Program-made: the position numbers and the translations under genes
Part shown: positions 1-7,812 of the stretch, piece after piece
How the letters are laid out: each line of letters starts with the position of its first letter
How positions within the stretch are numbered: the stretch's first letter is position 1
The notes under the pieces: model-generated
The model's database searches: none
What the model saw: only the letters and a program-made list of their open reading frames with translations
What the model was told of the DNA's origin: nothing
From: Sedimentibacter sp.
Lineage (GTDB): Bacteria; Bacillota; Clostridia; Tissierellales; Sedimentibacteraceae
Direction: 5' to 3'
Length of the DNA stretch: 64,000 bases
Assembly (NCBI GenBank): GCA_018436705.1
Contig: JAHDLA010000011.1
Span: 124,001 to 188,000, forward strand

Positions 1-168
1 TTTCCGACTCGTCATTGAAATTCTGAACCCTATCTCACTGAACTTTTGATGCGCTGAAAACTGCCACCTATTAAGCTCCCGGTTATCTTCGGGAAAATAT
101 TTCTCTTTGATTTTTTCTTTTGCAGCGGAATAAGTTGAATAGAAAGTGTATATATGCATCTTCATCAT
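1..168 (-). CDS. N-terminal part of an unidentified protein, cut by the window edge
   Basis: An open frame starts at ATG 168 and runs off the window with no stop in 56 codons. An AAAAGG ribosome site lies about 10 nt upstream, and the start is 40 nt past the stop of the membrane-protein gene at 209-904, so it is probably the third gene of the TetR-controlled operon. The visible peptide is charged and aromatic-rich (begins MMKMHIYTFYSTYSAAKEKI) with no membrane segment. I do not recognise the family. A second ATG at 165 is an alternative start. Confidence 0.5.
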   Translation of the reverse strand, partial: MMKMHIYTFYSTYSAAKEKIKEKYFPEDNRELNRWQFSAHQKFSEIGFRISMTSRK

Positions 169-208
169 AGACTATTTGCCTTTTTCACGTTTGGAAAAAG
201 GGTATGGC

Positions 209-904
209 TCATAACGATAAATAGGATCCTTCCGATGCGAATTTTTTGAAATTCGTCATCAATAAAACAACAAATACCATCCAAGGCATCAGGGACAGCA
301 AAGAAAAAATCATACCCAGCATCCCTGCCGATGAGGGGATAATCATAAAAAATCCGGAAACCAAGCCCCACCAGCCAACAGACTTCTTAAACTTAGTGCT
401 TTTTATAATAGCATAAGAAAATAATAGCAGACATATTGTGCTCAACACATAGTAGACATTGAACGCAGTACCTGTATAGCCAGCCATTAAAGCTTCGCCT
501 GCTGCCAAGTATATATATTGCTGTTCAGGCAACGCCTGAACATACTGATGGCTTAATGTCAGCATTTCAAAGGCAGGATTGGAGGAATAATAACATGCAA
601 CGCCAATTAAACCAAGTGTTAATGCTATGAGCACAAGCACAAACTTTTCCCGGTATAAGAGTATAAAGAGAGCTAAGTAAAGTATGGCAATAATTATATT
701 GTTAAACAGGTAGAGAAAATCCAAACTCAGCAGTCCAAAAAACGGATTTCGATGATAAAGTTCAAAAAACCCCTGAACAGTATCCGGTGGTGGCACCATT
801 ACATAAATAACAATTTGTAATGGAATGAGAATGAGCATTATTAAAGCTGAAAATTTGGCAGTGTTATAAAGCGGCTGAAGATTGATCTTATATCCCTGAT
901 TCAT
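209..904 (-). CDS. Multi-pass membrane protein in a TetR operon (DUF4386-like?)
   Basis: 231 aa, with hydrophobic segments near residues 17-37, 58-80, 86-106, 140-162 and 176-215, consistent with about six membrane passes and short loops. Its ATG overlaps the TGA of the upstream TetR gene by 4 bp (ATGA), so the two are translationally coupled and almost certainly co-regulated. Size and topology resemble the DUF4386 family of small integral membrane proteins, but I see no diagnostic motif and that assignment is tentative. No transport motif is visible. As the partner of a TetR repressor it may serve in stress or efflux-like protection, which is inference from context only. Confidence 0.7.
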   Translation of the reverse strand: MNQGYKINLQPLYNTAKFSALIMLILIPLQIVIYVMVPPPDTVQGFFELYHRNPFFGLLSLDFLYLFNNIIIAILYLALFILLYREKFVLVLIALTLGLIGVACYYSSNPAFEMLTLSHQYVQALPEQQYIYLAAGEALMAGYTGTAFNVYYVLSTICLLLFSYAIIKSTKFKKSVGWWGLVSGFFMIIPSSAGMLGMIFSLLSLMPWMVFVVLLMTNFKKFASEGSYLSL

Positions 905-1512
905 GATATATCCTCCTGATAATCTCTCTTATTCTTATAGAATAAGTAGTATACAATCTTTGTAAGTTCCTCTTTGATATCTTCTTTTTTTACATTGCCA
1001 TTGGATGAAAAGCTAAGCATAATCATTCCCTGCAAAGAATAAATGATCGTCTTGGCCACAACTTCAATATCCTCAGCTTTTATTATATCTCTCTGGATTA
1101 GCTTACAAAATGATGTCTCCCACATGTCGTGAAATCGTTGCTCAAGCTTTTGATAACTGTCATCTCCCTCAGGTTGGACGAATGGATAAAAGTAAAAGAA
1201 ACGAAAGACATTCGGATGCTTGAAAAAATAATCCATATAACAGCAAAAGATACCAAGAATTTCTTCTACAGAATTATCCTTTTTAAAGGAAATGGGTGTA
1301 AGTTCTAATATCATGTCTTCAATCATATCAAGCCGTAATGTCCAAAAAAGAGCATTTATATCCTTAAAGTAATAATATAGATTCGTATATGAGTATCCCG
1401 TTACTTCAGCCAAATGTCGCACCGTTACACCTTCGTGCCCTTTGGCATGAACAATCTCCTTTGCGGCCTCAATAATTTCTTTTTTAGTACGTTCTTTTTT
1501 AGTATTTTTCAT
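901..1512 (-). CDS. TetR/AcrR-family transcriptional repressor
   Basis: 203 aa. Residues about 7-55 form the TetR helix-turn-helix (VRHLAEVTGYSYTNLYYYF), followed by a divergent helical ligand-binding domain. It is the first gene of a minus-strand operon and overlaps the following membrane-protein gene. A perfect 52-bp palindrome begins 8 bp upstream of the start codon and covers the -10 box of the only good promoter, so autorepression is the natural reading. The ligand cannot be told from sequence. The start at 1512 is preceded by GGGG about 8 nt upstream. Confidence 0.9.
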   Translation of the reverse strand: MKNTKKERTKKEIIEAAKEIVHAKGHEGVTVRHLAEVTGYSYTNLYYYFKDINALFWTLRLDMIEDMILELTPISFKKDNSVEEILGIFCCYMDYFFKHPNVFRFFYFYPFVQPEGDDSYQKLEQRFHDMWETSFCKLIQRDIIKAEDIEVVAKTIIYSLQGMIMLSFSSNGNVKKEDIKEELTKIVYYLFYKNKRDYQEDIS

Positions 1513-1519
1513 AACAGCC

Positions 1520-1571
1520 CCAATACAATTTAACTTAGTTAAAATATTTTAACTAAGTTAAATTGTATTGG
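1520..1571. promoter_or_regulatory. Perfect 52-bp palindrome, probable TetR operator
   Basis: Every base from 1520 to 1571 matches its own reverse complement. Each half contains the 15-mer TTTAACTTAGTTAAA or its complement, itself nearly palindromic, separated by AATATT. This looks like two TetR dimer sites in mirror arrangement, placed over the -10 box and transcription start of the TetR operon. Confidence 0.8.
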
Positions 1572-1590
1572 AGAAAAACTTTTCTGTCAA
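1562..1590 (-). promoter_or_regulatory. Vegetative promoter of the TetR operon
   Basis: TTGACA (1585-1590), a 17-nt spacer and TACAAT (1562-1567), read on the minus strand. The -10 lies inside the first arm of the 52-bp palindrome, so repressor binding would block RNA polymerase. Confidence 0.75.
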
Positions 1591-1639
1591 GCATTTAATT
1601 TTATTAACAGATTAATTATATAGGCATTCTATTAACGAG

Positions 1640-1669
1640 AAAGAGCGAGAGGTATATACCTCCCACTCT
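1640..1669 (-). terminator. Hairpin downstream of the flavodoxin-like gene
   Basis: On the minus strand, arms 1656-1669 and 1642-1655 form a 14-bp stem with two G-U pairs, followed by a weak TTCTC tail. It lies 36 nt past the stop at 1705 and separates this gene from the TetR operon. Confidence 0.5.
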
Positions 1670-1704
1670 CTTAAATTCTTTCAATATGTTTCATTTAATT
1701 CTTC

Positions 1705-2181
1705 TTATTCCTCGGCAAGCAGCTTTTGCACTTGCTCTTTGATAAAATCTTCCCCTGCAAAATGTCCCATTTTCCCGCCTAAGAGCGCATGGCAGTGCAA
1801 TACAGCGCCATGGCTTTTTGCCACTTTCTCTTTGATGTGCTCATGCACTTTATCGCTGTTTTTCAAATCCTCAAATTGCTGCAGGGTGACAATGATTACT
1901 TCTTTTTCTGTAAAATCAGCCTTATCTAAAAATGTATTCATTGCCGGGACGCCATTGCTTGCCCATATGGGTGACATCAGATAGATACGACTATATGGCT
2001 TTATTTCACTCCACGGACTGCCGACAAGCCTTGAACCCTTCTTAAATAGGGCTTGTATAAAGCTCCCTTTTTTGATTTCCTTAAGTTCAAGCGCCCTTGC
2101 TCCAATTGCCTTTCCAAGGATAGAAGCAGCAGTTCTGGTGTTATTGTCCTTGGAGTAAAAGACAATGATTGTTTTATCCAT
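1705..2181 (-). CDS. Flavodoxin-like protein
   Basis: 158 aa, the length of a short-chain flavodoxin. The N-terminus is a hydrophobic beta strand followed by SKDNNTRTAA, in the position of the FMN phosphate-binding loop (usual form S/T-x-T-G-N-T). A central YLMSPIWASNGVPAMNTFL matches the second FMN-contacting loop of flavodoxin-fold proteins. It probably binds FMN and acts as an electron carrier or NAD(P)H:quinone-type reductase, but the atypical phosphate loop leaves room for a non-redox role. A good AGGAG site precedes ATG 2181. Single-gene unit, with a hairpin downstream. Confidence 0.8.
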   Translation of the reverse strand: MDKTIIVFYSKDNNTRTAASILGKAIGARALELKEIKKGSFIQALFKKGSRLVGSPWSEIKPYSRIYLMSPIWASNGVPAMNTFLDKADFTEKEVIIVTLQQFEDLKNSDKVHEHIKEKVAKSHGAVLHCHALLGGKMGHFAGEDFIKEQVQKLLAEE

Positions 2182-2525
2182 AGGACATCACTCCTTTTCG
2201 CCCATATATTTCATTTTAATTTTTTTGAAAGCGCGGAACGCGGAATTTGACTTAGATATATAATATACCACAAAGCGAGTAATATCAATAAAATTTTATC
2301 GCTTTCTTGGATTTTTGGGAAGTGGATGAACCTATTAGAAAAAAGATATTCAGAACGGTAATGCTTAGCGCACACAAATTTTACCGAGACCATGGAGCAA
2401 AGTAGCAATATAATTGTTTAAATTAATGACATTACTATTAATGTGTCTATTTAGAATATTTATTCTATGAACCGAACTCCCTACTCACTAGTTTTGGTCT
2501 AATTTTTGGGAGCGGTTCTTTATTA
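2182..2525. other. Intergenic region of 344 bp between the flavodoxin-like and PsuG-like genes
   Basis: No convincing gene. Near 2220-2300 on the minus strand are A/T-rich hexamers (TTGATA with TATTAT at about 17-nt spacing) that could be the flavodoxin promoter. A GC-rich small inverted repeat lies at about 2230-2245. Position 2469-2518 holds the terminator-like hairpin of the upstream sugar operon. Confidence 0.5.
2469..2518 (-). terminator. Inverted repeat ending the ABC importer/PsuG-like operon
   Basis: GAACCG-aa-CTCCC (2469-2481) pairs with GGGAG-CGGTTC (2508-2518) across a loop of about 26 nt, starting 8 nt past the stop at 2526. The T-tail is poor on the minus strand, so termination may be inefficient. 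Confidence 0.45.
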
Positions 2526-3311
2526 TTATATGGAATGTGTTCCTATTTTTTTAGCGATATTTATATTTGATATCAAGGCTTCTAACTGAATTATAGATGA
2601 TAATCCATTGCTTGATCTATCAAAGTAACCATTTGCAGCAGGGTGATAATACTCACCTCTATCTTCTGCATTCTTTCCAGCAGCAATTCCGTCCTTAAGG
2701 ATAGACAAGTCTTTCAACCTTTTTTCTTTAGGTATTGGATTTAATATTAAATTGCAACCGGCTTTAATATATTTTAAATCATCTTCCCTTATTTCATTGC
2801 CAAGCTTCACAGGTTCAAGATTAAAAATATATCCATTACAATTTATAGTATTATAACCATATGTGTTGACGCCATTTTCATGTAGCCAACTTAAAGTAGC
2901 TGGAATATCTAGCATATCCTTTGGAGATGTTGCAATTAATGTAACTTCCATTTCAGAAAGAGCGGGCAAATCATAGCATAATTTTTCAGCTTTAATATCT
3001 CCAATTCCGCCTATACCAGCTGTAACTACTACAGGGCAATTAACATCCTTTGCAACTGCCATTGTACCAGAAGCAGTTAAAAAAGCATTCTTGTTATCAT
3101 ATTTTTTACTCTTAACAGCTAATCCATCAAGCCTTTCCCAATCTTTAGAATTTTTTCTTGAAGGAATAAATTCAGATATATGGCCAATTTTAACTTTTCC
3201 ATTTTCAACCCATGCAAGTAAAACTTCATCAGGCCATAATGATAAAATTAAATCATTATCAACTGACAGCAGGCCATGTCCAAGTAATGCTGTTTCAACT
3301 AAAAAATTCAT
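2526..3311 (-). CDS. Divergent pseudouridine-5'-phosphate glycosidase (PsuG/IndA family)
   Basis: 261 aa, shorter than typical PsuG (about 300). PsuG cleaves the C-C bond between uracil and ribose-5-phosphate. The family's core is visible: ETALLGHGLL at the N-terminus, SGTMAVAK near 81, TAGIGGIGD near 97, a catalytic-type Asp near 114, SPKDMLDIPATL with the Schiff-base Lys near 131, and NPIPKE in the C-terminal third. The usual Asn of the late SLxxNI motif appears to be Ser, and the N-terminus is trimmed, so the substrate may differ. It is the last gene of a ribose-type ABC importer operon, 3 bp after the binding protein, suggesting it acts on the imported compound. No PsuK-type kinase lies nearby. 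Confidence 0.75.
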   Translation of the reverse strand: MNFLVETALLGHGLLSVDNDLILSLWPDEVLLAWVENGKVKIGHISEFIPSRKNSKDWERLDGLAVKSKKYDNKNAFLTASGTMAVAKDVNCPVVVTAGIGGIGDIKAEKLCYDLPALSEMEVTLIATSPKDMLDIPATLSWLHENGVNTYGYNTINCNGYIFNLEPVKLGNEIREDDLKYIKAGCNLILNPIPKEKRLKDLSILKDGIAAGKNAEDRGEYYHPAANGYFDRSSNGLSSIIQLEALISNINIAKKIGTHSI

Positions 3312-3314
3312 ATT

Positions 3315-4433
3315 TTATTCCCATCCGTCGAATTCGTTAATATTATCTTTATTTACAATAACAAGCGGACAGTATACTGGTTCAGTAATTTCTTGTCCTT
3401 GAGATATTTTTAACGACAATAATAATGCAGCCTTAGTGTATACTGTTGGAGAATAAGTAATAGAACCATCAAGCTTTCCTGCAAGTATTGATTCTTGAGC
3501 TTCTCCTGTAAAGTCCACTCCATAAACTACAACCCCATCTTTCATGCCTGCTGTTTCTAAAGCTTCAACAGCTGCTAATGCCATTACATCATTTGCCGCA
3601 AAAATTCCTTTTAAATCCGGGTGTGCTTGAATAAGATTTGTTGCTATATCATACGCCTTGTTACGATCCCAATCTGCTGGTTGCACACTAACTAACTCTA
3701 CACCTTCTGTATTTTCAAATACTGACTTAGCTCCATTAGTTCGGCCTTCACTTTGTCCAGCTCCGGGTATCCCTTGTATAATTGCTACTTTTCCACCATC
3801 AGGCATATATTTCAACATGTCTTCAGCAACCATTTTCCCTTGATTCACAAAATCAACTGTAATTTTTCCATCTAAATGACCACCTTGTTCAGCTAATCCA
3901 TCCTTATTCACTCCAGGTCCTAAATTTATAACTGGAACTTCGGCTTGATTTGCTCTTACTATTCCAGGAATTAAGTTATTACCATCTATTGGAGATAAAA
4001 TAATTGAATCATAATCTTTTACAGCCATACCATCTAATGTTTCTAATTGAGAAGTTGTATCCCCTTCAGTAGGAGCTGATAAAACTTCAACATTTATTCC
4101 TAATTCTTCTCCAGCCATTTCATATTTTTCCTTCATGTTAGCCCAGAAAGGATTTGTTAAAGAAATAATAAGAACGCCAACATTTTCTCCCTTACCAGTT
4201 TCAGGCAACGGTTCTAATTGATCCATTAAAGCTTCTTCAATTTCCTTAATCTTAGGATTAATATCATCCACAGCATTTATTTCTTCTGAAGATTCATCTT
4301 TTGTTTCATCCTTTTCTTCTACATCAGTCTTTTGTTGTTCATCCGTTACGTCACCTGTATTTGCACAGCCTACAGTAAAACTAAATAGCATAACTACAAC
4401 TAATAATAAAGAGAGAATTTTTTTCATTTTCAT
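3315..4433 (-). CDS. Ribose-type (CUT2) ABC transporter substrate-binding lipoprotein
   Basis: 372 aa from ATG 4433. That start is chosen because GGAGG sits just upstream inside an earlier in-frame ATG. Signal peptide with a lipobox ending FTVGC near residue 28, then an acidic linker and a periplasmic-binding-protein fold of the RbsB type (GENVGVLIISLTNPFWANMK, later IFAANDVMALAAVEAL and VVVYGVDFTG). It would be anchored outside the membrane and deliver a sugar or nucleoside-like ligand to the permease and ATPase encoded just upstream. The linked glycosidase-like gene hints at a C- or N-glycoside ligand. Confidence 0.9.
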   Translation of the reverse strand: MKMKKILSLLLVVVMLFSFTVGCANTGDVTDEQQKTDVEEKDETKDESSEEINAVDDINPKIKEIEEALMDQLEPLPETGKGENVGVLIISLTNPFWANMKEKYEMAGEELGINVEVLSAPTEGDTTSQLETLDGMAVKDYDSIILSPIDGNNLIPGIVRANQAEVPVINLGPGVNKDGLAEQGGHLDGKITVDFVNQGKMVAEDMLKYMPDGGKVAIIQGIPGAGQSEGRTNGAKSVFENTEGVELVSVQPADWDRNKAYDIATNLIQAHPDLKGIFAANDVMALAAVEALETAGMKDGVVVYGVDFTGEAQESILAGKLDGSITYSPTVYTKAALLLSLKISQGQEITEPVYCPLVIVNKDNINEFDGWE

Positions 4434-4467
4434 ATTTAAGTCCTCCATAAATTTTTATTTATAACTA

Positions 4468-5445
4468 TTAACGTATCTGCACCTGACTTCTTTGTCTTAT
4501 TTCAGATATAGATACTGAAAATAATATTATAAACCCTATAAATAATTGTTGATAGTAAGAAGAAATACTCAAAATCGTCAGTCCATTTCTTATAACAGAC
4601 AACAAAATGCAAGCAATTGTTGTTCCACTTACGCTTGCTCTCCCGCCTCTCATTGAAGTTCCGCCTAGTATGACAGCTGCTATAATATTTGATTCAAGCA
4701 TAAATCCTGCATTAGGTTCAGCTGCATTAAGTCTTGATGCCAATATAAGCCCTCCTAACCCAGCGCAAAATCCTGAAAACATATATATACTTGATTTATA
4801 CAAATTCGTATTAACACCGACTCTTCTTAAAGCTTCTTCATTTCCTCCAATTGCCAAAGTATATTGTCCCCATTTAGTATATTTAAATATAAGAAAAGCT
4901 AATAATACAATAAAACCTGCAATAACTATAGGAGGATTTATTTCACCTATATTTCCCTTACCAAAACATGTAAACTCTATTGGAAATCCATAAATTGGCT
5001 GCCCTTTTGTAGCCACCAGACTAACACCTCTGTAAAGCGACATACTTCCTATTGTTACTACAAAAGAATCTATTTTTAATCGCGATATTAAAACCCCATT
5101 AAACAACCCTAACATCCCACCTACCAATATTCCTAGTAAAGAAGAAGTAATAATGGGCATATCAGACTTTAGCATAAATCCAATCACAATTCCACTTAAA
5201 GCTACTACACTTCCTATAGATAAATCAATGCCGCCACTAGAAATAACAAATGTCATTCCAATGGCAAGTATTAAATGCAAAGAAGTTTGATCTAATACGT
5301 TTCTTATATTATTCCATGTAAAGAAAAATGGAGATTTAATTGATAAAAATATAACTAATAAAATCAAGACAAAAAAAAGAAGTAATTGTGTAAAAGGCTT
5401 GTCTATACCTTTATTATTAAAAACAGCTTTATCTGATAACTTCAA
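4468..5445 (-). CDS. Ribose-type ABC transporter permease (RbsC family)
   Basis: 325 aa if translation starts at TTG 5445, which has a strong GAGGAG site 6 nt upstream. An in-frame ATG at 5472 would overlap the ATPase gene and lacks a good ribosome site. BPD_transp_2 family: multiple membrane helices, with the conserved GGIDLSIGSVVALSG loop and GGTSMRGGRASVSGT near the C-terminus. Forms the channel of a CUT2-type importer with the ATPase at 5462 and binding protein at 3315. Confidence 0.9.
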   Translation of the reverse strand: MKLSDKAVFNNKGIDKPFTQLLLFFVLILLVIFLSIKSPFFFTWNNIRNVLDQTSLHLILAIGMTFVISSGGIDLSIGSVVALSGIVIGFMLKSDMPIITSSLLGILVGGMLGLFNGVLISRLKIDSFVVTIGSMSLYRGVSLVATKGQPIYGFPIEFTCFGKGNIGEINPPIVIAGFIVLLAFLIFKYTKWGQYTLAIGGNEEALRRVGVNTNLYKSSIYMFSGFCAGLGGLILASRLNAAEPNAGFMLESNIIAAVILGGTSMRGGRASVSGTTIACILLSVIRNGLTILSISSYYQQLFIGFIILFSVSISEIRQRSQVQIR

Positions 5446-5461
5446 TTTATACTCCTCATCT

Positions 5462-6202
5462 CTAATTATCATTTTTAATTTTTCGCTTTAATTCACTAAG
5501 CGTAATATTTTCTTTTATAGAATCCCTAACTGTTTTCCCATTTCTCAACATATAAATTCTATCAGATATTTCATATGCTTGGTTAATATCATGACTTATC
5601 AAGACTACAGTATAGCCTTTAGCTGGCAATGATTGAATTAACTTATTAATTGCTGCTGATTCCTTAAGCCCCATGGCTGCTGTAGGCTCATCGAAAATTA
5701 CAAGCTTTTTTCCTTGATACATACTCCTAGCTATCGCTATAGATTGTCTTTGCCCACCTGATAAATAACCAACCGGTGTATTAATATATGGAATATTTAT
5801 ATCAAGTCTTTTAAGAAGATGTTCGGTTTGTTTTTTCATTTCTTTATAATCTAATATAAAACCAAATTTTGTAATTTCCTTGCCTAGAAAAATATTTCTT
5901 ACAGCATCTCTATAGTTATCTAGGGATAAGTCTTGATAAACAGTTGATATGCCATTTTCATAAGCAATTTTAGGAGTAAGATATTTGTAACTTTTACTTT
6001 CAATATAAATACATCCACTACTTGGCTTTAAAGAACCAGACAATATTTTAATAAGAGTACTTTTGCCTGAACCATTATCACCAACTATGGATGTGATTTG
6101 ATTTCTTTCTATTTTAATAGATACATTTTTTAATGCTTCTAACTTACCAAAGCTTTTAGATATATTTTCTAAATAAACAAAATCACTACTTTTAAGAGAC
6201 AT
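5462..6202 (-). CDS. Single-domain ABC transporter ATPase of the sugar (CUT2) type
   Basis: 246 aa from ATG 6202 (a TTG at 6211 is possible). Walker A GDNGSGKST near residue 44, signature YLSGGQRQSIAIARSM near 146, Walker B KLVIFDEPTAAMG, then a switch His in VVLISHD. Classical RbsA/MglA proteins are about 500 aa with two ATPase halves. This has one complete half and presumably works as a homodimer, as in FrcA-type systems. First gene of the importer operon, with a good promoter about 35 bp upstream. Confidence 0.9.
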   Translation of the reverse strand: MSLKSSDFVYLENISKSFGKLEALKNVSIKIERNQITSIVGDNGSGKSTLIKILSGSLKPSSGCIYIESKSYKYLTPKIAYENGISTVYQDLSLDNYRDAVRNIFLGKEITKFGFILDYKEMKKQTEHLLKRLDINIPYINTPVGYLSGGQRQSIAIARSMYQGKKLVIFDEPTAAMGLKESAAINKLIQSLPAKGYTVVLISHDINQAYEISDRIYMLRNGKTVRDSIKENITLSELKRKIKNDN

Positions 6203-6236
6203 AACAACCAACTTTATAATAATAAATTTAATTGTA

Positions 6237-6266
6237 TTATAACATGCAAATTTTCTTACTTACAAA
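6237..6266 (-). promoter_or_regulatory. Promoter of the sugar ABC importer operon
   Basis: TTGTAA (6261-6266), 18-nt spacer and TATAAT (6237-6242) preceded by TGT, an extended -10. A 15-nt inverted repeat (TATTATG-A-CATAATA, 6276-6290) sits just upstream of the -35 and could bind a regulator. Confidence 0.65.
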
Positions 6267-6500
6267 TAGAAACATATTATGACATAATAACTAACTATAA
6301 CTTTTTTCTATAACTGCAAAAATTGTCCAATCAAATATTTTAAACCTCTTGTTAAATTTCCTTTATAAAAAATCTATTATTTTATTTTTCTGACTTATGC
6401 CTCACCAGATAATACTGTCTACTAAGGAGTATCGTGTTCCAATTTGGTAATTACCAATTTATGATTAATTACAGCTCCTTATCTTTACATTACCCATGCG
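6267..6500. other. Regulatory intergenic region upstream of the importer operon
   Basis: No gene seen. It holds the 15-nt inverted repeat at 6276-6290 and a perfect 14-bp palindrome TTGGTAATTACCAA at 6444-6457. Either could be an operator. No regulator gene is adjacent. Confidence 0.45.
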
Positions 6501-6535
6501 TAAAAAAACAGCGACCTCTTTTCAGAAATCGCTGT
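6501..6535 (-). terminator. Rho-independent terminator after tRNA-Leu
   Basis: On the minus strand ACAGCGA (6529-6535) and TCGCTGT (6508-6514), extended by five further pairs including G-U, form a 12-bp stem followed by seven T residues, 15 nt downstream of the tRNA 3' end. Confidence 0.85.
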
Positions 6536-6549
6536 AATTATTAAAATTT

Positions 6550-6636
6550 TGGTGCGGATGACAGGACTTGAACCTGCATGAAATTGCTCTCACACGGACC
6601 TGAACCGTGCGCGTCTGCCAATTCCGCCACATCCGC
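6550..6636 (-). tRNA. tRNA-Leu (anticodon CAG)
   Basis: 87 nt with CCA encoded. Acceptor GCGGATG pairs with CATCCGC, the D-arm contains GGCAGACGC, and the anticodon stem CACGG/CCGTG encloses loop TTCAGGT (anticodon CAG). A long variable arm (class II tRNA) is followed by the T-arm CAGG-TTCAAGT-CCTG. It reads CUG leucine codons. It is followed by its own terminator at 6501-6535 and lies between the parvulin gene and the ABC operon. Confidence 0.97.
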
Positions 6637-6702
6637 ATATTTATGTCACTTGAATATATTAGCACAATCCTAGAAATATTTCAACATATTTTTTTAATTT
6701 TT

Positions 6703-6732
6703 CAAAAAATCCGGAGCGCCTTAAGCGCTCCG
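6703..6732 (-). terminator. Rho-independent terminator of the Nudix-whiA-ptsH-parvulin cluster
   Basis: CGGAGCGC (6725-6732 read on minus) pairs perfectly with GCGCTCCG (6712-6719) around a 5-nt loop, followed by GATTTTTTG on the minus strand. It lies 14 nt past the parvulin stop. Confidence 0.9.
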
Positions 6733-6745
6733 ATATCTTTTAGTT

Positions 6746-7486
6746 TTAACATACTTCTACGGTATACTTTTTGCTTAACTCTGCTTTTCTGTCCGCGTAT
6801 AGCTGCTCCTGTTTTTCCATAAAGCATGCATCTTTAACTTCCTGATGAACTTCTTCTAAACTGGAGCTTCTTTTTGGAGTATGATCCGTAAGTTTGATTA
6901 TATGGTAACCAAATTGTGTTTTAACAGGCTCACTGATTTCTCCAACCTGCATTGAAAAAACAGCCTTTTCAAATTCTGGAACCATTTGTCCTTTTCCAAA
7001 CTTTCCTAATGATCCACCAGCCTGTTTTGAAGGGCAGCTTGAATGCTGTGCTGCAGCATCCTCAAATGAAAGACCATCTGTTATATCCTCAAGTATTTCA
7101 TTTGCTTTTTCTTCTGAATCTACAAGTATATGACTTGCCTGAACCATTTCATCAGTTACAAATTTATCCTTGTGACGATCATAATAGTTATTTATATCTT
7201 CTTCAGAAACTGATATTTCATTGAACATTTTTCTGAGGCTGTACTGCTGAAGCATGGATTTTTTCATGTTATCCATTACTTCAATAAATTCCTCATCTTT
7301 TTCCAAATTCTTCTCAACAGCATCTGAATACATAAGCTCATGCATAACAAGCTCATCAATCAGTTTTTTTCTTCCTTCTTCACCTTGGAAATATGCTGCA
7401 TTCTGTCCTAAATTCTTCATCAGATTATTTAAATCTGATTCTCTTATTTCTCTTCCATCTACTTTTGCCAATACTTTATTATCCAT
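6746..7486 (-). CDS. Parvulin-type peptidyl-prolyl isomerase without signal peptide
   Basis: 246 aa. Residues 1-110 are a helical SurA/PrsA-like N-terminal domain. Residues about 115-210 are a PpiC rotamase domain (QASHILVDSEEKA, GGSLGKFGKGQMVPEFEKAVF, FGYHIIKL). PrsA of Firmicutes is a lipoprotein; this one starts MDNKVLAKVDG with no signal peptide or lipobox, so it is probably a cytosolic folding helper. GGGAG precedes ATG 7486. Downstream of ptsH, separated by 43 bp carrying a hairpin. Confidence 0.9.
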   Translation of the reverse strand: MDNKVLAKVDGREIRESDLNNLMKNLGQNAAYFQGEEGRKKLIDELVMHELMYSDAVEKNLEKDEEFIEVMDNMKKSMLQQYSLRKMFNEISVSEEDINNYYDRHKDKFVTDEMVQASHILVDSEEKANEILEDITDGLSFEDAAAQHSSCPSKQAGGSLGKFGKGQMVPEFEKAVFSMQVGEISEPVKTQFGYHIIKLTDHTPKRSSSLEEVHQEVKDACFMEKQEQLYADRKAELSKKYTVEVC

Positions 7487-7509
7487 TTAATCTCCCTTAT
7501 CAATTAAAT

Positions 7510-7528
7510 AGGAGGGCAATACCCTCCT
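7510..7528 (-). terminator. GC-rich hairpin between ptsH and the parvulin gene
   Basis: AGGAGGG and CCCTCCT form a perfect 7-bp stem with a 5-nt loop, one base after the ptsH stop. The minus-strand tail is ATTTAATT rather than a T-run, so it may attenuate or stabilise the ptsH mRNA 3' end instead of fully terminating. Confidence 0.5.
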
Positions 7529-7529
7529 T

Positions 7530-7796
7530 TTATTCTTCTTCTTCCATGAACTCTAATAAATTAGTTAACTCAGAAATACATTTGTCTTCATCTGAACCTT
7601 TTGTTAATATTATAAGTTCATCGCCCTTCATTGCACCTAATGCCATAATACTGATTATGCTTTTGCCGTTAGCTTCCTGAATGCCTTTTTTTATAATTAT
7701 CTCACTGTCAAAGTTTCTAGCTTTTTTTACAAATATAGCTGCCGGTCTCGCATGTAATCCAATTTTATTTTTCAAAATTACCTTTTGTGATCTCAT
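7530..7796 (-). CDS. ptsH: Phosphocarrier protein HPr
   Basis: 88 aa from ATG 7796, chosen because GAGGTGA lies just upstream; an earlier in-frame ATG at 7844 would overlap whiA. HPr relays phosphate from enzyme I to sugar-specific EII proteins of the PTS. The active-site His-15 (GLHARPA) and the regulatory Ser-46 (ANGKSIISIMALGA) are both present, so HprK phosphorylation and a CcpA-corepressor role are expected. No ptsI is adjacent. As in many Firmicutes it follows whiA. Confidence 0.95.
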   Translation of the reverse strand: MRSQKVILKNKIGLHARPAAIFVKKARNFDSEIIIKKGIQEANGKSIISIMALGAMKGDELIILTKGSDEDKCISELTNLLEFMEEEE

Positions 7797-7812
7797 TATA
7801 TTCACCTCATTT

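Noticed and set aside
165..371. 68-aa minus-strand open frame
   Set aside because: It overlaps the end of the membrane-protein gene in another frame, has no ribosome site and codes no recognisable domain.
2211..2408. 65-aa minus-strand open frame in the intergenic region
   Set aside because: No ribosome site, low-complexity composition; it overlaps the likely flavodoxin promoter.
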